64,000 bases of DNA, from positions 496,001-560,000 of the forward strand of contig CAWBST010000017.1 of the NCBI GenBank assembly GCA_963791495.1, given 5' to 3'. Below the pieces are notes generated by a model that saw nothing but the letters and a program-made list of their open reading frames with translations, did not search any database and had not been told where the DNA came from. A program made the translations under genes and the position numbers. Source of the DNA: JAMXLO01 sp963791495 (GTDB lineage: Bacteria > Pseudomonadota > Alphaproteobacteria > Acetobacterales > Acetobacteraceae). Shown in pieces: positions 51,936 through 61,292 of this stretch (the stretch's first letter is position 1; the number at the start of each line of letters is the position of its first letter).

Positions 51936-52295
51936 ATGGCACTAAGAAAGGCCCCCGCGGCAGCCAAGTCCGCGGCGAAGTCCCCGAAGGCGGCAGCGCC
52001 GGCCAAGTCGGCCGCGCAGTCGACCGTGACCCTCAAGCACTTGGCGGCGTCCCTCGCCGAGGACCACGACATGCCGCGCAAGCAGGCTGACGCCATGTTG
52101 GCCGGCATGGTGGGCATGGTCACCAAGCATCTCAAGAGGGGCGATAAGGTCCGGCTCACTGGGATCGGTATGCTTCAGGTCAGGAAGCGGGCCGCGCGCA
52201 TGGGCCGCAATCCGGCGACCGGCGAGGCGATCAAGATCAAGGCGAGCAAGAAGGTCGCCTTCCGGGTCGCCAAGGAGCTGAAGGAAACCGTCTGA
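51936..52295 (+). CDS. HU/IHF-family DNA-binding protein with basic tail
   Basis: A 119-residue nucleoid protein. Residues 1-32 are a Lys/Ala/Pro-rich tail (KAPAAAKSAAKSPKAAAPAK) like histone H1 tails; residues 35-119 are the HU fold (VTLKHLAASLAEDHDMPRKQ, GDKVRLTGIGMLQVRKRAAR, GRNPATGEAIKIKASKKVAF). The beta arm carries the usual RNPATG motif with the intercalating Pro. The start at 51936 (GGTGAAG upstream) is preferred over 51900. Followed by a terminator-like stem. Confidence 0.88.
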   Translation: MALRKAPAAAKSAAKSPKAAAPAKSAAQSTVTLKHLAASLAEDHDMPRKQADAMLAGMVGMVTKHLKRGDKVRLTGIGMLQVRKRAARMGRNPATGEAIKIKASKKVAFRVAKELKETV

Positions 52296-52300
52296 GCTCT

Positions 52301-52352
52301 GGGAGCCAGCCGGAGGTCGGCGCTGCGCGTTGCGGACCGGCTTCTGGCTCCC
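52301..52352 (+). terminator. Stem-loop after the HU-like gene
   Basis: GGGAGCCAG at 52301-52309 pairs perfectly with CTGGCTCCC at 52344-52352, beginning 5 bases after the stop. There is no run of T after the stem, so it is only a likely termination or mRNA-end structure. Confidence 0.4.
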
Positions 52353-52415
52353 GAGTTGTCACCCGTTCGTCCCCCGCCCTACTCTGCTCGCTGAAAGCAG
52401 AAGCAGAGGACCGGG

Positions 52416-53783
52416 ATGGATTTCGACCTCTTCGTAATCGGTGGCGGCTCGGCCGGCGTGCGCTGCGCGCGCATCGCGGCGGGTCATGGCGCGCGTGTCG
52501 GTGTTGCCGAGGAACGCTTCTGGGGCGGCACCTGCGTCAATGTCGGCTGCGTGCCGAAGAAGCTGCTGGTGCAGGCCGGCGAATACGGCGCCTGGGCCGA
52601 GGACGCGGCTGGATTCGGCTGGCAGATCAAGAAGGGGCCGCATGACTGGACCAAGCTGATCGCCGCGAAGGACCGCGAGATCGGCCGGCTCAATAGTATA
52701 TACAAGCGCCTGCTCGACAACGCCGGTGCGTCGGTCTTCGAATCGCGCGCCACCTTCATCGACCCGCACACGCTCGATGTCGGCGGCAAGCGCGTGACAG
52801 CCGAGCGCATCGTCATCGCGACCGGCGGCCATCCGGTGCGGCTGCCGATCCCTGGCGCGGAGCTTGGCATCATCTCCGACGACGCGTTCTACCTGCCACG
52901 CATGCCGAAGCGCGTCGCGATCATCGGCTCGGGCTACATCGCAGTGGAATTCGCCGGCATCTTCGCCGGTCTCGGCGCCAACGTCGATCTGGTGTACCGC
53001 CAGCCGCTGCCATTGCGTGGCTTCGACATGGACCTGCGCGAATCACTGGTCGAGGCTCTCGGCGCGCAGGGCATAGCGCTGCATCCCGGCTGCCGTCCGC
53101 AGAAGCTCGAAGCCGATGGCGACGAACGCGTGCTGACATTCGGCGAAGGCCATGCGCTGCGCAGCGACCTGGTGTTCTTCGCCACCGGACGTGCGCCCGC
53201 CACGAAGGGGCTCGGCCTCGACAAGGTCGGCGTCTCGATGAATGAGGCCGGCGCTGTGGTGGTCGATCAGAACCTGCGCACCAGCCAGCACCATATCTAC
53301 GCCATGGGCGACGTGACCGACCGGCTGAACCTGACGCCGGTGGCGATCGCCGAGGGCCATGCGCTCGCCGACAGTCTGTTCGGACGGAACCCGCGCGGGA
53401 TCTCGCTGCGCAATGTCCCGACAGCAGTGTTCTCCACACCGCCGATCGCCACCTGTGGATTGACCGAGGAGCAGGCAGCGGAACACGGACCGGTCGATGT
53501 CTATCTCAGCAAGTTCACGCCGATGCGCCACACGCTGTCGGGTCGAGCGCGCAAGAGCACCTTGAAGCTGCTGGTCGATCAGGTGAGCCAGAAGGTCGTC
53601 GGCGCCCACATGCTCGGCGAGGACGCGCCGGAGATCATGCAAGGCCTGGCGATCGGCATCGTGATGGGTGCCACCAAGGCCGATTTCGATCGCACCATCG
53701 GCATCCATCCGACAGCGGCGGAGGAGTTCGTCACGCTGCGTACGCGCACGCGCGTCGCCGGAGTAGCGAAGGCGGCGGAATAG
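52416..53783 (+). CDS. gor: Glutathione-disulfide reductase
   Basis: A 455-residue FAD flavoenzyme that regenerates GSH with NADPH. FAD motif FDLFVIGGGSAGVRCARIAA, redox disulfide GGTCVNVGCVPKKLL, NADPH site VAIIGSGYIAVEFAGIFAGL, second FAD site HHIYAMGDVTDRLNLTPVAI and the dimer-interface His/Glu in GIHPTAAEEFVTLRTRT. All catalytic residues are present. It supports the glutathione-dependent enzymes nearby (two GSTs and the isomerase). The next gene, an ABC binding protein, follows after 27 bases. Confidence 0.95.
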   Translation: MDFDLFVIGGGSAGVRCARIAAGHGARVGVAEERFWGGTCVNVGCVPKKLLVQAGEYGAWAEDAAGFGWQIKKGPHDWTKLIAAKDREIGRLNSIYKRLLDNAGASVFESRATFIDPHTLDVGGKRVTAERIVIATGGHPVRLPIPGAELGIISDDAFYLPRMPKRVAIIGSGYIAVEFAGIFAGLGANVDLVYRQPLPLRGFDMDLRESLVEALGAQGIALHPGCRPQKLEADGDERVLTFGEGHALRSDLVFFATGRAPATKGLGLDKVGVSMNEAGAVVVDQNLRTSQHHIYAMGDVTDRLNLTPVAIAEGHALADSLFGRNPRGISLRNVPTAVFSTPPIATCGLTEEQAAEHGPVDVYLSKFTPMRHTLSGRARKSTLKLLVDQVSQKVVGAHMLGEDAPEIMQGLAIGIVMGATKADFDRTIGIHPTAAEEFVTLRTRTRVAGVAKAAE

Positions 53784-53810
53784 CCGCAACACCAACCAAA
53801 GGAAACTGCC

Positions 53811-55388
53811 GTGAAACGACGTGCCTTCATGACTGCCGCCGCGGCAGCCGCTTTGCCGCTCGCCCGCCCGGCGATCGGCGCCACTGCGAAGACCTTGATC
53901 TTCGTACCGCAGGCCAACCTCACGAGCCTCGATCCCGTGTGGACCACCGCGACCGTCACCCGCAACTTCTCGCTGATGGTCTACGAGACGCTCTACGGTC
54001 GTGACCAGGCGTTCAATCCGCAGCCGCAGATGGTCGAAGGCCACACGATCGACGACGACGGCAAGCGCTGGACGATGAAGCTGCGCGAGGGACTGGTATT
54101 CCACGACGGCACACCGGTTCTGGCGCGCGATTGCGTCGCCTCTCTGCAGCGCTGGCTGAAGCGCGACGCGGTCAGCGAGACGTTCAACGCGCGCGTCGAT
54201 GCGATCGAGGCGCCGGACGACAAGACGCTGGTGTGGCGGCTGAAGAAGCCGTTCCCGCTGCTGGCGCATTTCCTCTCGAAGGTGCAGCCGCAGCCGGTGA
54301 TCGTGCCGGCACGCCTCGCCACGACCGATCCGTTCAAACAGCTCACCGACATCGTCGGCTGCGGCCCGTTCCGTTTCCTGCCCGATGAATTCGTCTCCGG
54401 CAGTCACGCGGCGTTTGCCCGCTTCGACAAATATGTGCCGCGGCAGGAGCCGGCTTCGTACACCGCCGGCGGGCACAAGGTTCTGCTGGATCGGGTCGAG
54501 TGGCGCATCATCCCCGATCCGGCGACCAGTGCGAACGCGCTGTCCGCGGGAGAAATCGACTGGCTCGAACTTCCGTCGCCTGATCTGATCCCGACGCTGA
54601 AGCGCGCATCCGGGGTGACGACGGGACTGCTCGACATCTACGGCACCGTGGCGATCCTGCGGCCGAACAGCCTGATCGCACCCACCAGCAATGTCGGCGT
54701 GCGCAAGGCGATGATGGCCGCGGTCGACCCGCGCGAGGCGATGATCGCCGCGATGGGTGAGGATGAATCAGGCTGGCGCGCGCCGATGGGCTACTTCCTG
54801 CCAGGCTCGCCCGCAGCGAACGACGCGGGGATGGAGTTCCGCCGCAAGCGCTGGAGCACTGGTGACGTGAAGGCGATGCTGGACAAGGCCGGTTATGGCG
54901 GCGAGCGCATCGTGCTGCTGCATCCCACCGACCAGCTCATCTACAACGCCTTCATCACCGTCGTGGCGGATGCGTTCCACAAGGTCGGGCTGAACATCGA
55001 CGAGCAGATGGTGGACTGGGGAACGGTCGTGCAGCGTCGGACCAACAAGGGGACGGTGGACAACGGCGGCTGGTCGATCTTCCCCGCCGGCGCGCCCGGT
55101 CCCGAGTTCGTCGATCCGATGCTGGCGAACACGCTGCGCAGTCCCGGCGCGAAGGCATGGTTCGGCTGGCCGGACGATCCGAAGATCGAGGCGGCCTACG
55201 AGGCCTGGATCAATTCGCCAAACGATGCGGAGCGGCACAAGCACGAGGCGGAGTTCCAGGCGGCGGCCTTCGACTACGTGCCGACGATCACGCTTGGACA
55301 GTACCTTCCGCAGGCCGCGTGGCGATCGAATGTCACAGGATTGCTGAAAGGATCAGCTCCGGTGTTCTGGGGCGCGGACAAAGGGTAA
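53811..55388 (+). CDS. ABC transporter substrate-binding protein, family 5 (peptide/nickel type)
   Basis: A 525-residue periplasmic binding protein. The N-terminus KRRAFMTAAAAAALPLARPA looks like a Tat signal (RR-x-F). The SBP5 pattern follows: FVPQANLTSLDPVWTTA, LREGLVFHDGTPVLARDCVA, TDIVGCGPFRFLPDEF, and YNAFITVVADAFHKVGLNID. Family 5 proteins bind oligopeptides, nickel, opines or glycosides. No permease or ATPase genes are adjacent, so it is an orphan component. Located with catabolic enzymes. Confidence 0.92.
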   Translation: MKRRAFMTAAAAAALPLARPAIGATAKTLIFVPQANLTSLDPVWTTATVTRNFSLMVYETLYGRDQAFNPQPQMVEGHTIDDDGKRWTMKLREGLVFHDGTPVLARDCVASLQRWLKRDAVSETFNARVDAIEAPDDKTLVWRLKKPFPLLAHFLSKVQPQPVIVPARLATTDPFKQLTDIVGCGPFRFLPDEFVSGSHAAFARFDKYVPRQEPASYTAGGHKVLLDRVEWRIIPDPATSANALSAGEIDWLELPSPDLIPTLKRASGVTTGLLDIYGTVAILRPNSLIAPTSNVGVRKAMMAAVDPREAMIAAMGEDESGWRAPMGYFLPGSPAANDAGMEFRRKRWSTGDVKAMLDKAGYGGERIVLLHPTDQLIYNAFITVVADAFHKVGLNIDEQMVDWGTVVQRRTNKGTVDNGGWSIFPAGAPGPEFVDPMLANTLRSPGAKAWFGWPDDPKIEAAYEAWINSPNDAERHKHEAEFQAAAFDYVPTITLGQYLPQAAWRSNVTGLLKGSAPVFWGADKG

Positions 55389-55409
55389 GGAAGCGAGAGC
55401 AAGAGAATC

Positions 55410-57037
55410 TCAGACGTTTGCCGGCGGCAATGGGGAACGACCACGGATCAGGTCGGACGCGCGCTCAGCCAACATCATGACGCTGGCGTTGATATGAGCG
55501 GATGGCATGTCGGGCAACGCCGATGCGTCCACGACCCGCAGATTCTCGACACCAAGGACCTTCAGATCAGGATCAAGCACTGCGCCCGGGCCCCGCCCCA
55601 TCGCGCAAGTCCCAAGCGGATGGTTGACCGTGACCACGGTGTTCCGAATCCAGGCATCAACGTCTGCATCTGTGTTGATCTCCTGCCCTGGCGATACTTC
55701 ACGCCCACGGAATGGGTCCAAGGGTGTTCGATAGGCGAGATTGCGCGCGCTGCGGAAAGCGTCGCGCAGCGTTTTGATATCCTCGGGATCCGCAAGAAAA
55801 TTGCACCTGATACGAACCGGCGCGAACGGATCAGTGGAGTGGAGTGATACATCGCCCCGGCTCTTTGGATGCAAGAGTACAGGCGCGACGACATATTGGT
55901 CTTGGTAAGCCGATTTCACGCCAGGAAACCAGGGACCGGCGTTGAGCGGCGCGGTCCGAAATATGAACTCGATGTCGGGGACATCCATGTCCGGGCTCGT
56001 CTTGAGAAATGCCATCAGACCCAGCGGGAGTGACGTCGCCGGTCCGGTCCCGAACAACAAGGCACGCGCCACGTTTATGGCCACGCGGTCAAGCCGCATC
56101 TCTCTGTAGAAGGGGCTGGTATCCTTGCGGAGCCACTGCAGTCCAACCATCAGATGGTCTTGTAGATTGCGTCCGACCGGCAGGTCGACCAATGGCCTGA
56201 TGCCAAGGTCGCGCAGATGTTCTGCGGGACCAATTCCAGAAAGCATCAGGAGTTGTGGAGAATTGAACGCCCCACCACAAAGGATAACCTCGCGTGCCGC
56301 CTCGGCACGTTTGGAAACGCCTTGATGGACGAACTCCACGCCGGACACATGCGTGCCGCGCATCGTCACGCCGGTGACCATCGCGCCCGTCAGGAGTGAG
56401 AGGCCGGGCCGATGGAGCACTGGTTTCAGATAGGCAGCCGATGACGACGCGCGCCGTCCGTTTCGTATCGTGAACTGGACGCGCGCGAAGCCGACCGCGT
56501 CAGGTCCATTATAATCGGCAATGACGGGCCAGCCTGCCAGCCGTCCGGCGTCCTGCCAGGCATCGAAGATTGGATCGTTTGCTCGCGTCCATTGTGTGCC
56601 CAGCGGGCCCGAACCGCCGCGCCAGGAGTCCTCACCGCCTTCCCAGGACTCGCTCCGCCGGAAATACGGCAGCGCGTCGGCGTACGACCACCCGTGGCCC
56701 CTTGCCGCGCCCAGCGATCAAAATCGCTGCGATGACCGCGTTGGTAGCCCATGACATTGATGGAGGATGAACCACCCAATACCTTGCCGCGCAGAAGTCT
56801 GAGTTGACGGCCGTTGAGGTGGGTTTCCGGCTCGGTCGTGTAACCCCAGTCGAACATCCGGTGCTGTTGCAGTTTTCCGAGGCCAATTGGAACCTGGATA
56901 TAGGGATGCCGGTCGTGGCCGCCTGCCTCAAGCAACAGAACCCTTACGTCCGGGTCCTCACTCAGACGATTGGCGAGCACACATCCCGCTGATCCGGCGC
57001 CCACGATGATATAGTCTGTTGTGACCACATCACTCAT
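55410..57037 (-). pseudogene. GMC-family oxidoreductase (choline dehydrogenase-like), frameshifted
   Basis: About 540 residues if joined. N-terminal FAD site TDYIIVGAGSAGCVLANRLS, LLRGKVLGGSSSINVMGYQR (GMC signature 1). Near 56699 one base seems to be missing in a G run; the frame then continues as GHGWSYADALPYFRRSESWE, FDAWQDAGRLAGWPVIADYN to ILCGGAFNSPQLLMLSGIGP (signature 2) and the catalytic His in VNHPLGTCAMG. The enzyme oxidises an alcohol. Divergent context: it shares the strand with the amidase gene just upstream. Confidence 0.83.
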
Positions 57038-57078
57038 GGTCTTCTCCGCCAGCAGCTTGCCCCGCCCTTTCGAACCGC

Positions 57079-58497
57079 CTACCCGTCGCTCGGCCTGTAC
57101 TCCGCCCACGGTCGCGCGCCTTCGAACGCCGCCGCCACCCGCAGCAGCTCCGCATCTTCCCCAGGACGCGCGACCAACTGAATCGCCAACGGCATCCCCG
57201 CTGCATCGAACCCGCAGGGCAGGCTGACCGCGGGATTGCCGGTCAGGTTGAACGGCATCGTGTACGGGTACCACGACGCACGGATGTTCTCGACCAACTG
57301 GTTGTCGATCTCGATCGGTCCGAAGAAATCCTGATCGATCGGCACCGCGCTGCGCGACAGAGTCGGCATGGCGACGATGTCGCAGCTGTCGAACCACGCC
57401 TGCACCTGCCGATAGAGCCGTGTGCGCTGAAAGATCGCATCATACAGCGCTGCAGCCGAGTAGTTCGCCACCCGATCCATCTGCCGTACGAAGGTCGGAC
57501 ACATGATGGCGCGATGCTGCTTCAAATGATGACCGAACTGCGCCATGCGATACGCGCCGTTGTTGACGAACCACACCGCCTCGGGATTCTCGAACGGCGC
57601 GGTCAGCTCCGAAACCTCCGCGCCGAGCTCGCCGAACGCAGCCAGCGCTGACTCGCAGGCCGTCAGCACATCAGCCGCAACGGCGGAATTCCCGAGCCGC
57701 GCGCGCCAGGCGATGCGCAGTCCCTTCACATCGCCACGACGCGCGGCGGCGACGAAGTCGGCTTTCGGTCGTCCGGTGGTCAGCGGATCGCGCAGGTCCG
57801 TCCCCGCCATCGCATCCAGCATCAGCGCGGTGTCCATCACGGTGCGCGTCATCGGTGTGATGTAGGAGATGTTGCCGAACCCGTCCTGCGCATATTCCTG
57901 CGGCACCACACCGAGCCCCTGCTTGAACCCGACGACGCCGTTGCACGCCGCGGGAATGCGCGTCGATCCGCCGCCATCGGTGGCGACGGCGATCGGCACC
58001 AGGCCGGCGGCAACCGCAACCGCCGAGCCACCGCTCGAACCACCCGAACTACGATCCGCGCGCCAGGCATTGCGTGTCCGTCCGAATAGCGGCGCTTGCG
58101 TGAGACACTGCTGGCCGAACTCCGGCGTCGTCGTCTTGCCAACCACGATGGCGCCTGCCTGCTTCAGTCGCGCGACCGCGGCAGCGTCGTGATCGGGAAC
58201 ATGGTCCTTGAAGATCAGCGAGCCCCATGTGGTCCGAATATCGGCTGTAGGGATCAGATCCTTTACCGCCACCGGCACACCATGCAGCGGTCCAAGCGGA
58301 GCACCCTGCACCACCGCCATCTCTGCCGCGCGCGCCGCATCCATCGCAGCATCCGCCGCAATGGTGATGAACGCGTTCAACACCGGCTGACTGCTCTCGA
58401 TGTGCTCCAGCGTCGCGCGCATGACCTCGACAGGCGAGACCGCACGGCCGCGAATCAGATCGGCGAGTTCGGCGGCGGTGGCATAGGCGAGGTCCAT
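57079..58497 (-). CDS. Amidase (amidase signature family)
   Basis: A 472-residue Ser-Ser-Lys amidase. The catalytic Lys is in GVPVAVKDLIPTADIRTTWG, and the Ser pair in DRSSGGSSGGSAVAVAAGLV and TDGGGSTRIPAACNGVVGF. Acts on amides or carbamoyl compounds; GatA-like motif order but without gatB/C context, so a catabolic amidase. The ATG at 58497 follows GGGAGCGGAC and is preferred over 58524. Divergent from the HpaB-type gene (58 bases between starts). Confidence 0.92.
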   Translation of the reverse strand: MDLAYATAAELADLIRGRAVSPVEVMRATLEHIESSQPVLNAFITIAADAAMDAARAAEMAVVQGAPLGPLHGVPVAVKDLIPTADIRTTWGSLIFKDHVPDHDAAAVARLKQAGAIVVGKTTTPEFGQQCLTQAPLFGRTRNAWRADRSSGGSSGGSAVAVAAGLVPIAVATDGGGSTRIPAACNGVVGFKQGLGVVPQEYAQDGFGNISYITPMTRTVMDTALMLDAMAGTDLRDPLTTGRPKADFVAAARRGDVKGLRIAWRARLGNSAVAADVLTACESALAAFGELGAEVSELTAPFENPEAVWFVNNGAYRMAQFGHHLKQHRAIMCPTFVRQMDRVANYSAAALYDAIFQRTRLYRQVQAWFDSCDIVAMPTLSRSAVPIDQDFFGPIEIDNQLVENIRASWYPYTMPFNLTGNPAVSLPCGFDAAGMPLAIQLVARPGEDAELLRVAAAFEGARPWAEYRPSDG

Positions 58498-58555
58498 GTC
58501 CGCTCCCTGATCATGCAGGCTCATGTTACACGACAGGCGACAGGGAGTAAGCGTG

Positions 58556-60022
58556 ATGCGAACAGGTGCCGACTACCGCCAGTCTCTCCGCGACGGACGT
58601 CGGGTCTGGGTAATGGGTGACGGCCTGGTCGACGACATCACCACCCATCCCGCCACACGCGCGATGGTCGATGAATATGTCGCCTGGTATGATCGCCATG
58701 CCAACCCAGCCTGGGCCGACACCGTACTCGGCCGCGACGGCACGCCGCTCTCCTACCTCGTGCCCAGGAGCGCGGACGATCTCGTCCGCATGGGCCGCTG
58801 CTTCTCCGCCACGACGTTCCTCAGCGCGGGCAACATCACCCACACACCGGCCTACGGCCACATGATAGCACTCGGCCTTCTTGCCACGGTGCAGGAGCGC
58901 AATGTCTCGGCCAGACAGATCGCCGATGCCGCCGCCTATCGCCAGATGATCGCTCGCACCGAGCGGTTCCTAACCTTCTGCGGCGGCGGTGCCCCCATCG
59001 GCTATCGGCTACGCGAGGATCCCACGCAGCGCGCCGGCTTCCGCATCGTGCGCGAGTCCGACGCCGGTTTGGTGATCAGCGGCAAGGTCGGCATGCACAC
59101 CAGCCCCGCCTATGCGGAGGATGTGTTCATCAGCGGCAGCCAGACAGGTATCGAGATCGGCGCCCATCGCGCCACCTTCATCGTTCCGGTCGGCGCGCCC
59201 GGCGTCACCACGCTCTGCCGCAAGATTGCAGCGCGCGATGACAATCCGTTCGTCTCGCCGCTGTCCAGCCGATACGACGAACTCGACGGGCAGATGTGGC
59301 TGGACGAAGTATTCATCCCGTGGGAGCGGATCTTCCTGCTCGACATCTCACCGGAGCCGATCGTGCGCTGGCTGCTCTGGCATCAGCTCTATTGCTGGCT
59401 GTCGAAGGGCGAATTCACTTTGGGTCTGGCGCTGGCCTCAACGCATGCCATGGGATTGCTACAGAACGAGCCGACGATCGACTACCTGATCGATCTGGTG
59501 GTCGACGTGCAGACGGTGCGGAGCTGCCTGACCGCCGCTGAACGCGATCCGAGCTTCACGCAGACAGGCTATTGCTATCCCAACCATCTGCACCTCGCCT
59601 CGGGCAGCATCGCCATGCTGAAGGCGCGGCAGCGCATGAGCGAGATCATGCGCATCGTGCCCGGCTCATCGCTGGTGGTTGCGCCGACGGACCGCGACAT
59701 TGCAGCGCCCGAGATTGCCGCGGGATTGGAGGAGTCGTTCGGCGGAGGCGGCTACACCGCGCTACAGCGAGCGGCGCTGCTGCAACTGGCGTCGGATCAC
59801 GTGTCATCGGCGCTCGACGCCCGCGAGTCGGCGTTCGAGTTGCACGCCAACGGCGGCATCCCGGTGTGGCGCAGCCGCATCCGCCGCTGCTTCGATCGCT
59901 ACAGTGAGCTGGCCAACGCTGTCCTGCGGCAGATCTCGGTACCGATGCCGGAGATCGATCTCGGTTCGCTGCGAGAGACCACGTACGGACCACGTAGAGT
60001 GGTAACACCTCCACCACGTTGA
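58556..60022 (+). CDS. 4-hydroxyphenylacetate 3-hydroxylase (HpaB) family flavin monooxygenase
   Basis: A 488-residue acyl-CoA-dehydrogenase-fold monooxygenase that uses reduced flavin to hydroxylate phenolic rings or related substrates. It has TGADYRQSLRDGRRVWVMGD at the start, HTPAYGHMIALGLLATVQE, GLVISGKVGMHTSPAYAEDV and WLDEVFIPWERIFLLDISPE. The small flavin reductase partner (HpaC) is not seen nearby. ATG 58556 follows CAGGGAGTAAGCGTG. The dispersed repeat copy 3 comes right after the stop. Confidence 0.9.
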   Translation: MRTGADYRQSLRDGRRVWVMGDGLVDDITTHPATRAMVDEYVAWYDRHANPAWADTVLGRDGTPLSYLVPRSADDLVRMGRCFSATTFLSAGNITHTPAYGHMIALGLLATVQERNVSARQIADAAAYRQMIARTERFLTFCGGGAPIGYRLREDPTQRAGFRIVRESDAGLVISGKVGMHTSPAYAEDVFISGSQTGIEIGAHRATFIVPVGAPGVTTLCRKIAARDDNPFVSPLSSRYDELDGQMWLDEVFIPWERIFLLDISPEPIVRWLLWHQLYCWLSKGEFTLGLALASTHAMGLLQNEPTIDYLIDLVVDVQTVRSCLTAAERDPSFTQTGYCYPNHLHLASGSIAMLKARQRMSEIMRIVPGSSLVVAPTDRDIAAPEIAAGLEESFGGGGYTALQRAALLQLASDHVSSALDARESAFELHANGGIPVWRSRIRRCFDRYSELANAVLRQISVPMPEIDLGSLRETTYGPRRVVTPPPR

Positions 60023-60026
60023 CTTT

Positions 60027-60072
60027 GTCATTGCGAGGAGCGTCAGCGACGAAGCAATCCCCATCAGGCCGG
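60027..60072. repeat. Dispersed TGTCATTGCGAGG repeat, copy 3 (half element)
   Basis: TGTCATTGCGAGGAGCGTCA followed by GCGACGAAGCAATCCCCATC matches the left half of the element at 40218. The right, complementary half is absent, so no full hairpin forms. Intergenic, downstream of the HpaB-type gene and upstream of the end of a minus-strand gene. Confidence 0.75.
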
Positions 60073-60096
60073 CGGACCACGTGCAGGTTGCACAGG

Positions 60097-60615
60097 TCAC
60101 GGATCGACGCACCCTGCGCCAGCCTGCGGGTAAGCGCTCCAGTCATGGTTCGCAGCATAGGCGACCCAGCGTCGCTGATCGGCCGCCGAGAGGACCATCA
60201 ATGGGCACGCGACGTTGAACGCCATCAGCCCTGGCACGCCGTGCAGTTTCCGATCCGGTTGGAAACATCCAGCGCCGGCCTGGGGGTACAGCGGCCAGCC
60301 ATGTTGAGTGGCATAGGCAGCCCAACGTCCCTGCTCGGCCGCTGACGCGTTTGTATCAGGGCAGGCAACGTGAAAGATGCGGATGTTTGCAAGTATCGCA
60401 TCGGGTGCGCGCCTGTCGGCAATTTCATCGGCGGTATAGAAGAACCTCTCGACGCAGTAGCCGATGGCATCAGAGAGGAAGCAGGGACTGATCATGATGG
60501 CCATCATCAGAAGGGCGCGGGCTCGCGCCGACGGTCGGGGCCACACAAACTTCGGCATCGCCACAGACGGCACGCGGATGACCGAGCTTGCCATCGCTGT
60601 GCTTGCATACGCCAT
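60097..60615 (-). CDS. Hypothetical protein with two similar C-terminal repeats
   Basis: A 172-residue protein. The ATG follows GGAGGTCAAA, a strong ribosome site. The C-terminal half holds two copies of a unit of about 45 residues: FHVACPDTNASAAEQGRWAA with YATQHGWPLYPQAGAGC, and FNVACPLMVLSAADQRRWVA with YAANHDWSAYPQAGAGC. Each unit has two Cys that could form a disulfide. The middle has a hydrophobic stretch (LLMMAIMISPCFLSDAIGYC) that may be a membrane anchor. Family not recognised. Confidence 0.6.
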   Translation of the reverse strand: MAYASTAMASSVIRVPSVAMPKFVWPRPSARARALLMMAIMISPCFLSDAIGYCVERFFYTADEIADRRAPDAILANIRIFHVACPDTNASAAEQGRWAAYATQHGWPLYPQAGAGCFQPDRKLHGVPGLMAFNVACPLMVLSAADQRRWVAYAANHDWSAYPQAGAGCVDP

Positions 60616-60824
60616 TTTGACCTCCTGGGACGCGGGAGCAGATCGAACACCGCCGCCTCGTCACCGGCCTTCCGGCGGTTCTGGCCAAATATAGCCAGAT
60701 TGCAATTTACGTCGAGATGCGCCTGCAGGCGCAGGCGTGCCAAGTCAGCGCGCGATTGCCACTCAGGCGCGAGCGCCGAAAGTCCGGCTCGATGAGCTTC
60801 GTCCATGGTGGCTGACTGCTCCGG

Positions 60825-61130
60825 CTATGCCTTGCGCCCGCTGCCGATCGCGGTCGCCGTGCTTGTCCGGCCGCTCGCTCCGATCACCGGTCCCGCGCGG
60901 CCGCTTGGCGGCACGACCTCGCATGTCTCGTTCAGCCGCGAAACAATCCGGTCGATCGTGTCGGAAATCCGCGCCGCCGCACGCTGAACCGCCGGATCGG
61001 CATTGCGGCGCAGGCCTTCGGCAACGAGCGAGGCCGGGGTGATGATCCCTCGCAGGTCGTGACGAAGGGCGGACACCAATCGCTCAAGTTCTTCGATCCT
61101 TTCGTCGGGCGATTGCTCCATTGGCTTCAT
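60825..61130 (-). CDS. Stand-alone histidine kinase dimerisation-like domain protein
   Basis: A 101-residue protein. Residues 8-70 form a HisKA-like helical hairpin: RIEELERLVSALRHDLRGII with the H-box HDLRG, then PASLVAEGLRRNADPAVQRA and a second helix ISDTIDRIVSRLNETCEVV. There is no HATPase domain; the last 30 residues are Gly/Ser/Thr-rich. It would be a phosphotransfer or decoy partner of a kinase, or a relic. The 60616-60824 region beside it has no gene. Divergent from the DUF815 gene. Confidence 0.65.
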   Translation of the reverse strand: MKPMEQSPDERIEELERLVSALRHDLRGIITPASLVAEGLRRNADPAVQRAAARISDTIDRIVSRLNETCEVVPPSGRAGPVIGASGRTSTATAIGSGRKA

Positions 61131-61292
61131 CCCTGATGCATGTAGTCCAGCAGAGGTTGGGACAGAGGCCGCGATTCATCGTGACACGCGCGTTGCGGCG
61201 CCCATTCTTGCTACGGCGAGGCATCAGGCATATCAAGCGGTCATCGTTCTGGGGCGCGGACATATCCGCCCCTGCCACTCGGATACGCATCG

